Below are positions 12,433 to 23,670 of a stretch of 64,000 nt of DNA, in pieces; positions within the stretch are counted from its first letter, which is position 1, and every line of letters starts with the position of its first letter. The position numbers were made by a program, and so were the translations under genes. The stretch comes from Cunninghamia lanceolata (taxonomy: Eukaryota > Streptophyta > Pinopsida > Cupressales > Cupressaceae): NCBI GenBank assembly GCA_027924645.1, contig BSBN01000187.1:18494001-18558000 (forward strand), read 5' to 3'. A model generated the notes under the pieces. That model saw only the letters and a program-made list of their open reading frames with translations. It made no database searches and was not told the origin of the DNA.

Positions 12433-13727
12433 TGTTGGATCTAGGGCATACAACTGAGAGGGGGGGGGGTGAATCAGTTGTAACAAACTTGCTTTCTATT
12501 TCAAACACTTGATTCGTCTTGTTAGTTAACAGCATATCAATTAATCATCCATGAAAGTAAAATGCACAAATACAAGAGCAGATAAACATCAACACAATGA
12601 ACACCAAGATTTTGACGTGGAAAACCCAGTTAAGGGAAAAACCACGGGGTGATTAACCCAAGGATTATTCTCTGTTAAAAGAATAAGAAAAAGAATGGCA
12701 CTTGCCAATTAGGGCTCACTGCCTGAGCACACTGCTCACAAAGAGGCCCACTGCCTACAAGGAGACACACTGTCTACAAAGTGATAAGAATCACAGTCTT
12801 GAACTAGAGAATGACATCTTTACCATGTCCGGATCAGTTCCATTTAAGCCCAAAAACCTCTGCTCTGCCTTTCGCACTTCTCTTCGCTACACCACTCTCA
12901 TCCACACAAATCACACTACAAAATGAACTCACAAACCTTTATTTATACAAGACATTGACTTAGGAACAATCATCTAAGTCGGCAATCAACCATAAGAATA
13001 TTCGTAAGATGAATAACACATCCGGTCAGCCACCACAAGAACATTCACAGGATGAACAACTCATCCGGTCGGCTAAACAGAGCAAGAACTTCATCTGGAA
13101 GATTATCTTCAATTTCGGGCTCTACCATCAATGCGGACCAACAACACAACCTAAACATGATCCACAGACATTTCCAAGCTTGCCTAAATGACCAAGTACA
13201 TCCACACTTCCTCTACTTACTGGAATCTCTTCTCTTCCTTATCCGGAACTTCAAGAACACAGTCTATCGCCACTGTCACAATGCAAAAGGTACTTCCGGA
13301 CCTCCAAATCATACACAACTTGAGATGACACATCACAAGGACATCCCAAACACTCCTTCCAATCCGTAGATTAGGATTATACAATTCTGGACCTCACCGG
13401 ACCTTTCTGTGATCCTCTGTCACCTTTGAACACTTGCTGGAACCGGTTCCACACCGATAGCCACAACTCCTTCAGATCTTCATGCGAACCTCTGAAATCT
13501 TAACTGAAGCATCTCAAGACTCATATATACAAACCCTTTAATCCACATCCTCCGATTCACATCCTATACAATACATTTGCCTTCTTCTCATCACTGTTCT
13601 TCACTGTTCCTGACTGAGGCTAATTTTCTTAATATCCTTAGCACACTGCTCATCGAATCCCTCTTGTCAATGCAATATGAGTATGTTGACATCAATGACA
13701 ACACTGGTTCACCTCATACTTGCAACA
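12433..13727 (-). repeat. Element E, 3' LTR
   Basis: On the plus strand it runs from TGTTGGATCTAGGG to CTTGCAACA. It differs from 18259-19551 by a few percent by eye, including a longer G-run at 12460-12469. The hairpin-like CGTGG...CCACG motif is at 12616-12646. Confidence 0.92.
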
Positions 13728-14040
13728 ATCTCCCCCTTTGTCATTGATGGCAACATATGATGTGAAAAACCATCAAGACAAGAACTTCTCCTTTCTGTCA
13801 TAGCTCCCCCTATCTGCAACATGTCTTCTCCTCATTTATTGCTCCCCCTTTGATCATCAGCTACTTGTTTTTCACATGTCTTCTCTCCCCCTTTGACATC
13901 AATGGCAAAGGGCTCATACTTACAATTTTAGCACATCAGAATCATACCAGCTACTCCCCCTTAGTAGCTGCTCCCCATCATCAATCCGGATCACAAGATA
14001 TGACTATGATATCCATCGGACTGATGCACATTAGTGCATC
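13728..14040 (-). other. Element E, 3' untranslated region and PPT
   Basis: On the minus strand the PPT reads ACAAAGGGGGAGAT and abuts the 3' LTR. The rest is non-coding and repeats the theme 'ctccccctttgacatcaatgg' seen again upstream of the H LTR. Confidence 0.85.
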
Positions 14041-17000
14041 CTAGTTCATCATCAGAGGGGCCATGACCCCTAACTTCTCCTGGAGATATTCAAAAGAGTC
14101 CTTGGGAAGAGGTTTAGTAAAGATATCTGCAATCTGATCCTTGGAGGGAACATACTCCAACCTGACTTCTTCCTTGTTCACTTGTTCTCTCAAAAAGTGA
14201 AACTTGATAGATATGTGCTTAGTCTTAGAGTGCAATACCAGATTCTTGGAAATATTAATTGCACTTGAATTATCACAGAAAATTGTGATAGGCTCCTCAT
14301 ATTCAACTTTAATATCTCTTAGCATCTGCTTCATCCATAAGATTTGAGTGCAACTACCTGCTGCTGCAATGTATTCTGCTTCAGTTGTAGACAGAGATAT
14401 TGCATCTTGTTTCTTGCTTAGCCAAGAAACCAATCTCTTCCCCAAAAAGAATGCTCCACCACTGGTGCTCTTTCGGTCATCCACATCTCCTACCCAATCT
14501 GCATCTGTGTAAGCATGAAGAGAGAAATCCAGATCTCTAGGGTACCATAGACCATACTCAGCTGTTCCTTTCAAGTATCTAAAAATTCTTTTGATTGCCA
14601 TAACATGAGATTCTTTAGGATCAACCTGGAATCTTGCTACAAGACCAACAGCCTGCATTATATCTGGTCTGGTCTGAGTGAGATACAACAATCCACCAAT
14701 CATTGATCTATACTTTGTCTGATCTGCCTTTGGGGAGTCATCATCTTTGCTCAACTTACATCTGGTTGCCATGGGAGTGTTCATTGGCTTTGAATCTTCC
14801 ATACCAAATTTCCTTAACAATTCTTTCACATATTTGGTCTGAGAAATGAAGATCCCTTTCTTTGTTTGAGTAATTTGCAGACCCAAGAAGAAATTCATTT
14901 CACCAAGCATAGACATTTCAAACTCACATTTCATCTGATTTGCAAAATTTTTGCACATACTATCTCTTCCTCCAAAAATGATATCATCCACAAACACTTC
15001 AACAATCAAAATGTTTTCATGATCAATTTTGAAATATAAGTTACTGTTAGCAGTACCTTTGCTGAATCCAATCTGCACAAGATGCTTATCCAACCTTTCA
15101 TACCATGCTCTTGGGGCTTGTTTTAATCCATACAATGCTTTCTTCAACTTGCAGACCATATCATCATTGTCAGACAATTGAAATCCATCCGATTGTTCAA
15201 TGTAAACTTCTTCTTCCAGATCACCATTTAGGAAGGCAGACTTGACATCCATCTGATATACCTTGAAGTCTTTAAAGGCAACAAATGCAAGAAATAATCT
15301 AACTACTTCAATTCTTGCCACCGGAGCAAAGGTCTCTTCAAAATCAATTCCTTCTATTTGAGAGTAGCCTTTGCAGACCAATCTAGCTTTGTTTCTGATT
15401 ACTTCACCAGCTTCATTTAATTTGTTCTAGAAGACCCATTTGGTTCCAATCACATTCCTGTCTCTAGGTCTGGGAACAAGATCCCAAGTATGATTTTTCT
15501 CAATTTGCATTAATTCATCTTTCATTACTTTGGTCCAATTTTCATCATTGCATGCTTCATTTACTGTTTTAGGTTCAATCTTTGAAATCAGACAACATTC
15601 ATCCTGATTTTGAACAACATTCCTTCTAGTTTGCACACCTTTGCTTCTGTCACCTATGATATGATCTTCAGAGTGGTTCAGTGTTACATACCTTAGAATT
15701 TTGGGAGTATCCTGCACTGCTGCTTCTTGATCAGGCTCATTCAAACCTATCTCTTCTTCCTGATTTACCAGATCAGGCTGACTCTGACTTACCAGAGAGG
15801 ATTGAGTTCCTTGAACCTGAACACCGTCTTGGTCATCTTCATCAAACTCATAAAATCTTGAGGGCTTCTCAATTCCTTCATCAACTTTCACATTAGTGCT
15901 TTCTATCATCTTCCTCAGTCTCTTATTGTAACACTGGTATGCTTTGCTTTGAGTGGAGTAACCCAAGAAAATTCCTTCATCACTTCTAGCATCAAACTTT
16001 CCTAGATCTTCATCTCTTTTAATATAACACTTGCTACCAAATACTTTGAAATATTTCATAGTAGGAGTGATGCCAAACCAGAGTTCATAGGGGGTCTTAC
16101 TAGTATTGTTTCTGATTTGAACTCGATTTAGAGTGTAGACTGCAGTGCTGATAGCTTCTTTCCAAAACATCTGAGGAACATTTGCTTCCAACATCATTGT
16201 CCTGGCAGCTTCCTGGATGGTTCGGTTCTTTCTTTCAACTACTCTATTCTGCTGTGGAGTCCTAGGAGCAGACAATTGTCTCCTTATACCCTGCTTCTCA
16301 CAAAAGTCAATGAACTCACCAGATGTAAATTCACCACCTCTATCAGACCTTAGACACTTTAGTTTCAATCCAGTTTGATTCTCTACCATAGCTTTGAAGA
16401 TTTTGAACTTCTCAAATGCTTCTGATTTTTCTTTTAGGAAGGTAACCCACATCATCCGGGAATGGTCATCAATTAACAACATGAAATATCTATCACCTTG
16501 CAGACTCTTGATTCTTGTCGGACCACAAAGATTAGTATGTACTAATTCCAACAATCTGGTAGAGGACTGATCTTTGCTTTTGAAAGAGACTCTGCTCTGT
16601 TTACCTAGCTGACATTCTTTGCACAAACTATTTGTAGGTTTCATCAATTTTGGAAGATCTCTTACAGCCTGAGTATTGCTTATCTTGATGATGTTATCAA
16701 AATTTACATGACACATTCTTCTATGCCATAACCAACTCTGATCAACTTGAACAAACAGACAACTTTTATTTGAACCAACCAGATGAAAGATATTACCTTT
16801 TGTCTGAGTACCGGATGCAATTTCAGTTCCGGAGCTTGTAAAGATTCTGCATTTTCCATTCTTAAACCAGAGATCATAGCCTTTGTCTACTAACTGACCA
16901 ACACTGAGACGATTGTGCTTCAATCCTTCAACATATAGTACATTACCTATTTTGCTCTTTCCATCAAAGGAAATAGTTCCCCTACCTCTGATTCTGCCAG

Positions 17001-18201
17001 CAGAATTGTCACCAAACTTTACCATTCCTCCTTCATACCTTTCCAAATTCAAGAACTTATCCTTGTCACCAGTCATATGGTGAGAACATCCATTGTCAAT
17101 AACCCAATCATCCTTTTCTTCCACTTGAGCAGCCAAAGCTTTTTCCACAACCTTGTGATTGACAGATTCAGAGAGTATTGAATCTTCTTCCTTGATGGCA
17201 ATAAACACCCATTCATTTCTGGATTTGCTTCCTAGTTCTGATTCATCATCTGTTACTCCTTCATTGTCATCTTCTTCATGAACATAATAGCAGTTCTTTT
17301 GAAACCTTTGTCTGTTAGTATTAGACCTTGCAGATCTTTCCGGACATCTTGAAGCAAAATGACCAATCTTATTGCAGTTGAAGCACTTAAAGGGTAGTTT
17401 TCCTTCATACTTACCGGATCCTCTTGGTAGTCTTTTTGCAATGAGGGATTCAAGTTGAGCTGTTTCTGCTTCTTCTTCTTCCATGTCTCTTCTTGCTTGA
17501 TCATACCATGACATCTTCCTTGAAGAGTTTTCTCCCGGATCAAATCTCTGTTTGCCTTTCACATAGGCACTGGCTTTGAAAGCAGATTCAGTCTTGGGAG
17601 GATCATCTCCAAACTCGGTCATTTCAAATGCAGCTAGCTTGCCAGCCAATTGTTCTCTTGTGACAGTTGTGTGGGCTATGAATTCATCAATTGCAGCAAC
17701 CTTGATTTTGTAGGTAGCAGGAAGGGATCTGAGGATTTTGCAAACAATCTCATTTTCATCCAGAGTTCCACCAGCATTTCTAATTCCACACACTAGTTCA
17801 TTCACTCTTGGCATAAAAGTAGTGATGTTTTCATCATCTCTCATCTTCAATCTTTCAAATTTCCCTTTCAGACTTTGCAACCTTGCACTCTTGACAAACT
17901 CATCTCCTTCATACAGAAGTTCTAGTTTAGTCAGGATCTCATATGCAGTTGGTAGGTCAATAACATTTGAGAGATCTGAGTCATTCAATGCGCTTAGAAG
18001 AGCTTCCTTGGTCCGCAGATTGTTTTCAGCATCTATGATTTCATTCAGAGTTGTCGGACCACCTTGTGGAGGTACATATGGTTTTGAAACCATGGCCAAG
18101 TATGCTTTTCCCATACATTCCAAGTGACATTTCATGCGACCCTTCCAGAGAGTGAAATTGGTTCCATCGAACTTCAGACTATCCTTTTTGTATGACGACA
18201 T
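14041..18201 (-). pseudogene. Element E gag-pol polyprotein (one in-frame stop)
   Basis: I chose the ATG at 18201; an in-frame TTG further upstream is not a likely start. The frame spans about 1,386 codons. In order: gag of the UBN2 type (residues 1-250), CCHC zinc knuckle CFNCNKIGHFASRC (17345-17386), a retropepsin core reading D-N-G instead of D-S/T-G (near 17100), the HHCC zinc region of integrase, the integrase core, RT with FVDD (near 14985), and RNase H with TDADW. Codon 925 (15427-15429) is TAG and the frame stays open on both sides. The integrase core has Asn in place of the first catalytic Asp (HTNLCGP, near 16530); the second Asp (SDRGGEF) and Glu (VVERKNRT) are present. The copy is therefore probably dead. 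Plus-strand frames over this interval are antisense shadows. Confidence 0.93.
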
Positions 18202-18236
18202 CCTGGATCTCCTCAAGCGGTTAAGCTCCTTTCAGA

Positions 18237-18256
18237 GGAACTTGGCTCTGATACCA
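18237..18256 (-). other. PBS of element E
   Basis: The minus strand reads TGGTATCAGAGCCAAGTTCC, 2 nt from the 5' LTR. It is complementary to the 3' end of plant initiator tRNA-Met, the usual copia primer. Confidence 0.92.
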
Positions 18257-18258
18257 AT

Positions 18259-19551
18259 TGTTGGATCTAGGGCATACAACTGAGAGGGGGGGTGAATCAA
18301 TTGTATACAAACTTGCTTTCTATTTCAAACACTTGATTTGTCTTGTTAGTTAACAGCATATCAATTAATCATCCATGAAAGTAAAACGCACAAACACAAG
18401 AGCAGATAAACATCAACACAATGAACACCAAGATTTTGACGTGGAAAACCCGGTTAAGGGAAAAACCACGGGGTGATTAACCCAAGGATTATTCTCTGTT
18501 AAAAGAATAAGAAAAAGAATGGCACTTGCCAATTAGGGCTCACTGCCCGAGCACACTGCTCACAAAGAGGCCCACTACCTACAAGGAGACACACTGTCTA
18601 CAAAGTGATAAGAATCATAGTCTTGAATTGGAGAATGACATCTTTACCATGTCCGGATCAGTTCCATTTAAGCCCAAAAACCTCTGCTCTGCCTTTTGCA
18701 CTTCTCTTCGCTACACCACTCTCATCGACACAAATCACACTACAAAATAAACTCACAAACCTTTATTTATACAAGACATCAACTTAGGAACAATCATCTA
18801 AGTCGGCAATCAACCATAAGAATATCCGCAAGATGAATAACACATCCGGTTGGCCACCACAAGAACATTCGCAGGATGAACAACTCATCCGGTCGGCTAA
18901 ACAGAGCAAGAACTTCATCCGGAAGATTATCTTCAATTCCGGGCTCTACCATCAATGCAGACCAACAACACAACCTAAACATGATCCACGGACATTTCCA
19001 AGCCTGCCTAAATGACCAGGTACATCCGCACTTCCTCTACTTACTGGAATATCTTCTCTTCCTTATCCAGAACTTCAAGAACACAGTCTGTCGCCACTGT
19101 CACAATGCAAAAGGTACTTCCAGACCTCCAAATCATACACAACTTGAGATGACACATCACAAGGACATCCAAAACACTCCTTCCAATCCGCAGATTAGGA
19201 TTATATAATTCCGGACCTCACCGGACCTTTCTGTGATCCTCTGTCACGTCTGAACACTTGCTGGAACCAGTTCCACACCGACAGCCACAACTCCTTTAGA
19301 TCTTCATGCAGACCTCTGAAATCTTAACTGAAGCATCTCAAGACCCATATATACAAACCCTTTAATCCGCATCCTCCGGCTCGCATCCTATACAATACAT
19401 TTGCCTTCTTCTCATCACTGTTCTTCACTGTTCCTGACTGAGGCTAATTTTCTCAATATCCTCAGCACACTGCTCATCGAATCCCTCTTGTCAATGCAAT
19501 ATGAGTATGTTGACATCAATGACAACACTGGTTCACCTCATACTTGCAACA
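18259..19551 (-). repeat. Element E, 5' LTR
   Basis: It is a 1293-bp direct repeat of 12433-13727. It keeps more CpG sites than the other LTR (for example, around 19365-19385). It carries the element's promoter and, at 18440-18470, the hairpin-like motif shared by the copia-type LTRs in this window. Confidence 0.92.
18765..18772 (-). promoter_or_regulatory. TATA box of element E 5' LTR
   Basis: The minus strand reads TATAAATA. It lies about 780 bp into the LTR and leaves about 500 bp for R and U5. The same box is at 12940-12947 in the 3' LTR. Confidence 0.6.
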
Positions 19552-20102
19552 ACCTTATCATCAACAACTTGAGTATCAATACCAAATATATTAGCAACCT
19601 CAACAACCTTCTCTACTTGTTCGTCTTGCTCATTTGATTCAAACCACTGCATATGGTATAAAGACTCATCCACAACTATGTCTACCTTTTCCTCTTGAAC
19701 TTTCTCAATGCTAGATGTCAAAACAACCATAGGTGTACTTACCATTTCATTGCTTACCTCTTCTATTGTTGTTTTCCTTGCTTGTCTTTTTCTTCTTTGA
19801 ACAATCCTCTTAATAGGCCACCTAACCTTCTTTTTTGGTGATAAATACCAACTTTGATCTTTTTGTGCTCTGTCTTCAAGTTCCATTATTCTTTGCATGT
19901 CAAGTTCCATACTTTTGTTCATTCCTTCCAAGGCTTGCCTTATCTCTCTTATCTCTTGTTTAAATTCGCTTTGTCTTGTCCTTTCCTTTTCCTTCTTTCT
20001 CATCTCTTTTTCCTCTCTTTTCATCTTCTCACTTTCCCTTTTCTTCTCTTGCTTCATATTTTGTGAACCCCTAGCCATCAAGTACCTTCTAAACAAACCC
20101 AT
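19552..20102 (-). pseudogene. Element D copy 2 ORF, N-terminal part
   Basis: It starts with ATG at 20102. It has the Lys/Glu/Arg-rich coiled-coil-like stretch and the basic block also seen in copy 1, and no stop up to the E insertion point at 19551/19552. Where copy 1 has TAG, this copy has a Glu codon. A 3-nt insertion relative to copy 1 keeps the frame. No recognised domain. Confidence 0.6.
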
Positions 20103-20251
20103 CCTTCCTCAAGAAAGTCTCTCGTTGCTTCTCCTTGTCTTTGCCTCACCTAGGTCTCTTCTCTTCTTCTCTACCTAGTCTTTTGGCAACCAGGTTCTCT
20201 CTTCAACCTGCACAAACACAAACACACAACCACAAACTTCTCGTTCCCAGA

Positions 20252-20271
20252 CCTTCTGAGCTCTGATACCA
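20252..20271 (-). other. PBS of element D copy 2
   Basis: The minus strand reads TGGTATCAGAGC followed by TCAGAAGG, 2 nt from the 5' LTR. This matches the initiator tRNA-Met primer. Confidence 0.9.
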
Positions 20272-20273
20272 AT

Positions 20274-21302
20274 TGATGCAAAATAGGGGTTCAAATCAAC
20301 ACAAACTCCAAAATAATTCACTTTACAAGTTTGAAAACCTATTCTTGTTAATATCTCACATAAGCCTTCATACTGCTTTGTAACCCTCCAAACAACAATT
20401 TTTTTGAGCATAACTCTCTGAATACTTCTTAAGCCCACAAATCAATTAGTATTCTAGATACCCTTTTGGCCATTATTTAACATATCTCAAAATGGGCTAG
20501 GGTTGTTTTGTATGGAATAGGACAAAAACAAGACTGTTCCTATGCAAACCCTAGGATTGTTACAAAACTGCTTTCACCAAAAATGGCATAACTTACCCAA
20601 AACATAATGAAATTATATACAACTAAAATAATTATAAACTAGAAACACGTATATTTCCATCCATCTATTATTTTCATTAATTTGAGGGTGCATTAGGCTG
20701 TACCATGCATGTTTTCATACTGCATTTTTAGAAAATTAAACTTTGCAGACCTACCCTCAATAAAAATGCCATAACTTATTCAAATCTTAATGAAATTTGA
20801 TGTAACAAAAAGAAATAGAAAGTAGAATTAATACTATTTCTATCCATACCGCATTTAGGTCATATATAGGCCATATAAATCCCTACCAAACTCTGAAACA
20901 ATAAGTTGACATTCAGAAATGCAGAAACAAGGGTATCTTTTATTGATATCACATCAAAATGTAACAACCCACCTTCTCCAACCTTCTTCCCCATTGGGAT
21001 TAATGTTTACAACATGTATTTATTCTTTCCAAATCATTTTCCAACTACCAACCACCCACAACTAACTTCCTAATCAAGGTTACAACTTTAATGCACTTTT
21101 TGACAACTTTCATAATGACAACTTTTTAACAATTTGACAATTTTTACAAATTTGATCGCTAATGACTCAAATGACTCTAATTACATCACAAATGGTCTAT
21201 TATGACCTTATTACATGACAAAAGACTCAAAACACAACATAAATTAAATATTTACAAAATGGCCTCATGGAGGCATAAAGTCCATTAGGTGCTCTTGCAC
21301 TA
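20274..21302 (-). repeat. Element D copy 2, 5' LTR
   Basis: It is a 1029-bp direct repeat of 10994-12032, ending CTTGCACTA where the others end CACCA, right before the TSD GTAAA. Confidence 0.85.
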
Positions 21303-21307
21303 GTAAA

Positions 21308-22047
21308 GCTTGAATCTATTGCAATCACTTAAGCCCTCTGTGGAGGTGGGATATCATGCATATCTTTTTTTATTTTAATCCCTCCATGTGAGGTGGGGAT
21401 GGTGTATTTATCAAGGAGATTGAACAATCTTGACATTTTCAAACATTCCTCCGAGCAGGCTGGGAGTGGATCTGAGACTATCCCAACCTTTAAGCATGTC
21501 TTCGATGATTGTTGTGGCAAAGCCCAATCATTGGTGTGTGCCTGTAGTGTGCCTGAGATGGTTGCAAACCTAGCAATAGGTTTCTTCCATCTGATGTTTG
21601 TTATGTTTTCTATGTGTCTTCTATGTGTGTGTATGGCGTGTTTGTTCCCAAGCATAGTCTAAAGACGTGTGGTGATGAGTCCCTCCTATGCTTTGGGATT
21701 TGTATGGCATGTTTGTTCTTAAGTGCAGTCAAAAGACTGGTGGTGATGAGTCCCTCTTGCATTATGGGTTGTGTTTACCTTCCTTTTATTTGCATTTACA
21801 TTTCATATATTTGAGAAAATGAAAAGAAATAATCACTGCATTCACTGTGTTTTGCATGTCTTCAATGTTGTATTCTCCATACTTTACGTGACTATAATTG
21901 TCTTCTCCATGTTTTGTGTGCCTGTTACTATCTTCATTGTAATTGGCATGTCTTCTCTATGTTTGGCATGTTTTCTATGTTTGTTGACCTTACTTTAATG
22001 CATATGTCGTCCTTGCGTTTGTACATACATTAAAGTGGGGGGCTAAA
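21308..22047 (+). repeat. Element A copy 2, 3' end with minisatellite and PPT
   Basis: This resumes element A after D and matches 6481-7292, but one minisatellite unit is missing (about 70 bp shorter). It ends TAAAGTGGGGGGCTAAA before LTR copy 3. Confidence 0.7.
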
Positions 22048-23283
22048 TGTTATGTCAGAAAATGTCCCCTTGGGGGCTAAATTCCCTCTTAAGGTTTATC
22101 TCTTAGGTCCTTTAGAATGCATTTAGGTCATCTTGCATGTTAATGGTGACTCCCAATGAGAAAACCCTGAAGTTTCATAGCAAATGGGACCTAGGCGATG
22201 TGCTTAACATAAATCCTGCCTGAAATAGGGGGGATGACCTAGGCGCCCGTGCCCTAGTCTTGCCCTATTTTAGGGTGTTGGTTTTATGACCATTATTAGG
22301 TCCTATGCCCACATCTCAAATTTGAATTATGAAATTCTTAGTGGGAATGTTTGTAGTTGCATATATAAGCATGATTAATGATTCATTTGTAAACTAAATG
22401 GAAACTAGATGGACATTGTGAACTTGTGGCTTTAGATGAAAGTGATTCAAGGCATTCATTGTGTTGTAGAGTAGTATTTTGTATCGTTATTGTGTTTGTA
22501 TTTGCAGATTTGACTCCATCTCCTCATGGCATGAAAGAGCATTCTTCCTTCCATGAAATCTACACTACAAGGTGATATCAATTGTGTTTTCTATCATTTA
22601 TCATTCTGATTTTTCCTCTATCCTATAGGGATACATGCTCTTTATCTAACAATAGTGTTTGAAAGACTTGAATGTCTCTCTGAGGCTTGATCTAGGCAAG
22701 CCTCTAAACACCACAATCCCCAACCCACTTTTTAGTGATTGTAGGTTACAGGGTTTGGAAGCAAGAGAAGTGGAGTTCCAAGAGAGCAGTGCAGACTATC
22801 AGAATTGCAAATATGAGAAGAAAACTAGGGCTTGGAGTTAGGCACCTACTCATTAGTCCTATGGATTCCAAAACGGTGAAGCCTCTGTGACAGTGGGATT
22901 AGGTTGCAAACATTCTTCAGAAATCCTAACAAAAATAGGTATACTAGAGTAGGACGCCCGCTCATTAGTCCCTGACTTTTCCATACACTGAACTTCAAAA
23001 TCTAGTATGTATTTGGTTGTCATTTGATATCTCTGTGTGCGATCATTTTTTGCAATTTATCTATTTGTTTATGATTTCATTAAATTAAGGTTTTAAGAAT
23101 AATTAGACTTAATTGAACAACAAATTCACACAATTCCAATCTTCCCCTATGTTCCAAGTGATAGGAGATTTGTAGTAGAGTTCTCTACTCAGTTGAATGT
23201 CCTTGAATGTTTATTGGTGAAAGGAGGATCAACATAAACCATTAAAATAACAATCATCTCCTCTTATGTTTTCCTATTAAATA
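22048..23283 (+). repeat. Element A, LTR copy 3
   Basis: It is 1236 bp, begins TGTTATGTCAGAAAATG and ends CTATTAAATA (CA mutated to TA). It is not followed by the PBS; the next base starts gag-like sequence of element C, so this is the true right end of the array. A TATATAAG promoter box is at 22362-22369. Confidence 0.88.
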
Positions 23284-23670
23284 AGCTCTAGTTGGTCAAT
23301 TTGAGGCCTCTCATAATCATTCTTTCAAAAGATAAAACAAAAAAATCATCAAGATAAATAAAATTTCAGCAAATAATATAAGAAAACATGTGGTGGTGGC
23401 AACATCCCTAGTTCCCACCCCTTACAAGTTGAAACTAAAAACAAGAAACTCCACACAATTATTAGAATCTCTCTATGCTATCATGACACAGCTTTTGTAA
23501 AATGATCTCATCAAGCTTCCACCCGTTAGACCTCTCAATCCAAGTAAGATGCAATCATCTTCCTTTTATTCAAAGGCTTTTTGTCAATTTCATCGCTCCA
23601 TTGGCCATGACACTGAAAGATGTATGCATCTTAAACATGAAGTTTAAGACCTCATTGATTCAAATGTCAT
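23284..23670 (+). pseudogene. Element C gag C-terminal fragment with zinc knuckle
   Basis: The reading frame of gag can be followed with stops. The last part reads FCQFHRSIGHDTERCMHL, a C-x2-H-x4-H-x4-C type knuckle typical of plant Ty3/gypsy gag, preceded by a Pro-containing segment (LPPVRPLNPSK). TAA codons interrupt it near 23498 and 23646. It ends at the element B insertion site, and the homologous frame continues at 32925. This shows the function (capsid/nucleocapsid) but the copy is not translatable. Confidence 0.75.

Larger units (their letters stand above)
12433..19551 (-). mobile_element. Ty1/copia retrotransposon E (nearly complete)
   Basis: The element is 7119 bp with TSD ACCTT (12428-12432 and 19552-19556). 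LTRs are 1295 and 1293 bp, with a perfect-looking PBS for initiator tRNA-Met and a PPT. A single gag-pol frame is interrupted by one TAG. The domain order protease, integrase, RT, RNase H defines Ty1/copia. It sits inside the ORF of element D copy 2. Confidence 0.95.
10994..21302 (-). mobile_element. Compact LTR element D, copy 2 (split by element E)
   Basis: It is flanked by GTAAA at 10989-10993 and 21303-21307, the same site and TSD as copy 1. LTRs are 10994-12032 and 20274-21302. Without E and its extra TSD, the element is about 3.2 kb. The PBS next to the right LTR is intact, and the ORF was open over its whole length before E arrived, so this is the better-preserved copy. Confidence 0.88.
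1..23283 (+). mobile_element. Tandem array of gypsy-lineage element A (LTR-internal-LTR-internal-LTR)
   Basis: Three LTR copies (1-878 cut by the window edge, 7293-8552, 22048-23283) alternate with two internal regions that match each other along their length. The repeat period is about 7.67 kb once element E is removed. Each internal region ends in a PPT just before the next LTR, and each LTR is followed by the same candidate PBS beginning TTTTGGTGAACC. The internal region proper is only about 3.25 kb without D and has no gag zinc knuckle, RT or integrase, so A is non-autonomous. Its LTR promoter region and 3' domain resemble those of element B, which carries a retropepsin remnant, so I place A in the same Ty3/gypsy lineage. 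The right end abuts the gag of element C at 23284, where AGCTC would be the predicted TSD; the left copy lies outside the window. Confidence 0.85.

Noticed and set aside
12460..12469. A possible G-quadruplex in the G10 run
   Set aside because: It is one homopolymer without further G-runs close by. The length difference to the other LTR may be slippage or a sequencing error.
12433..12486. The extension of the D C-terminal frame upstream to 12486
   Set aside because: These bases belong to the E LTR and were joined to the D frame by the insertion.
17738..18127. A 129-codon plus-strand ORF
   Set aside because: It is antisense to the gag of element E, which has clear motifs on the minus strand.
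18237..18256. A tRNA-Met gene
   Set aside because: Only the part complementary to the 3' end of the tRNA is present, next to an LTR; it is a PBS.
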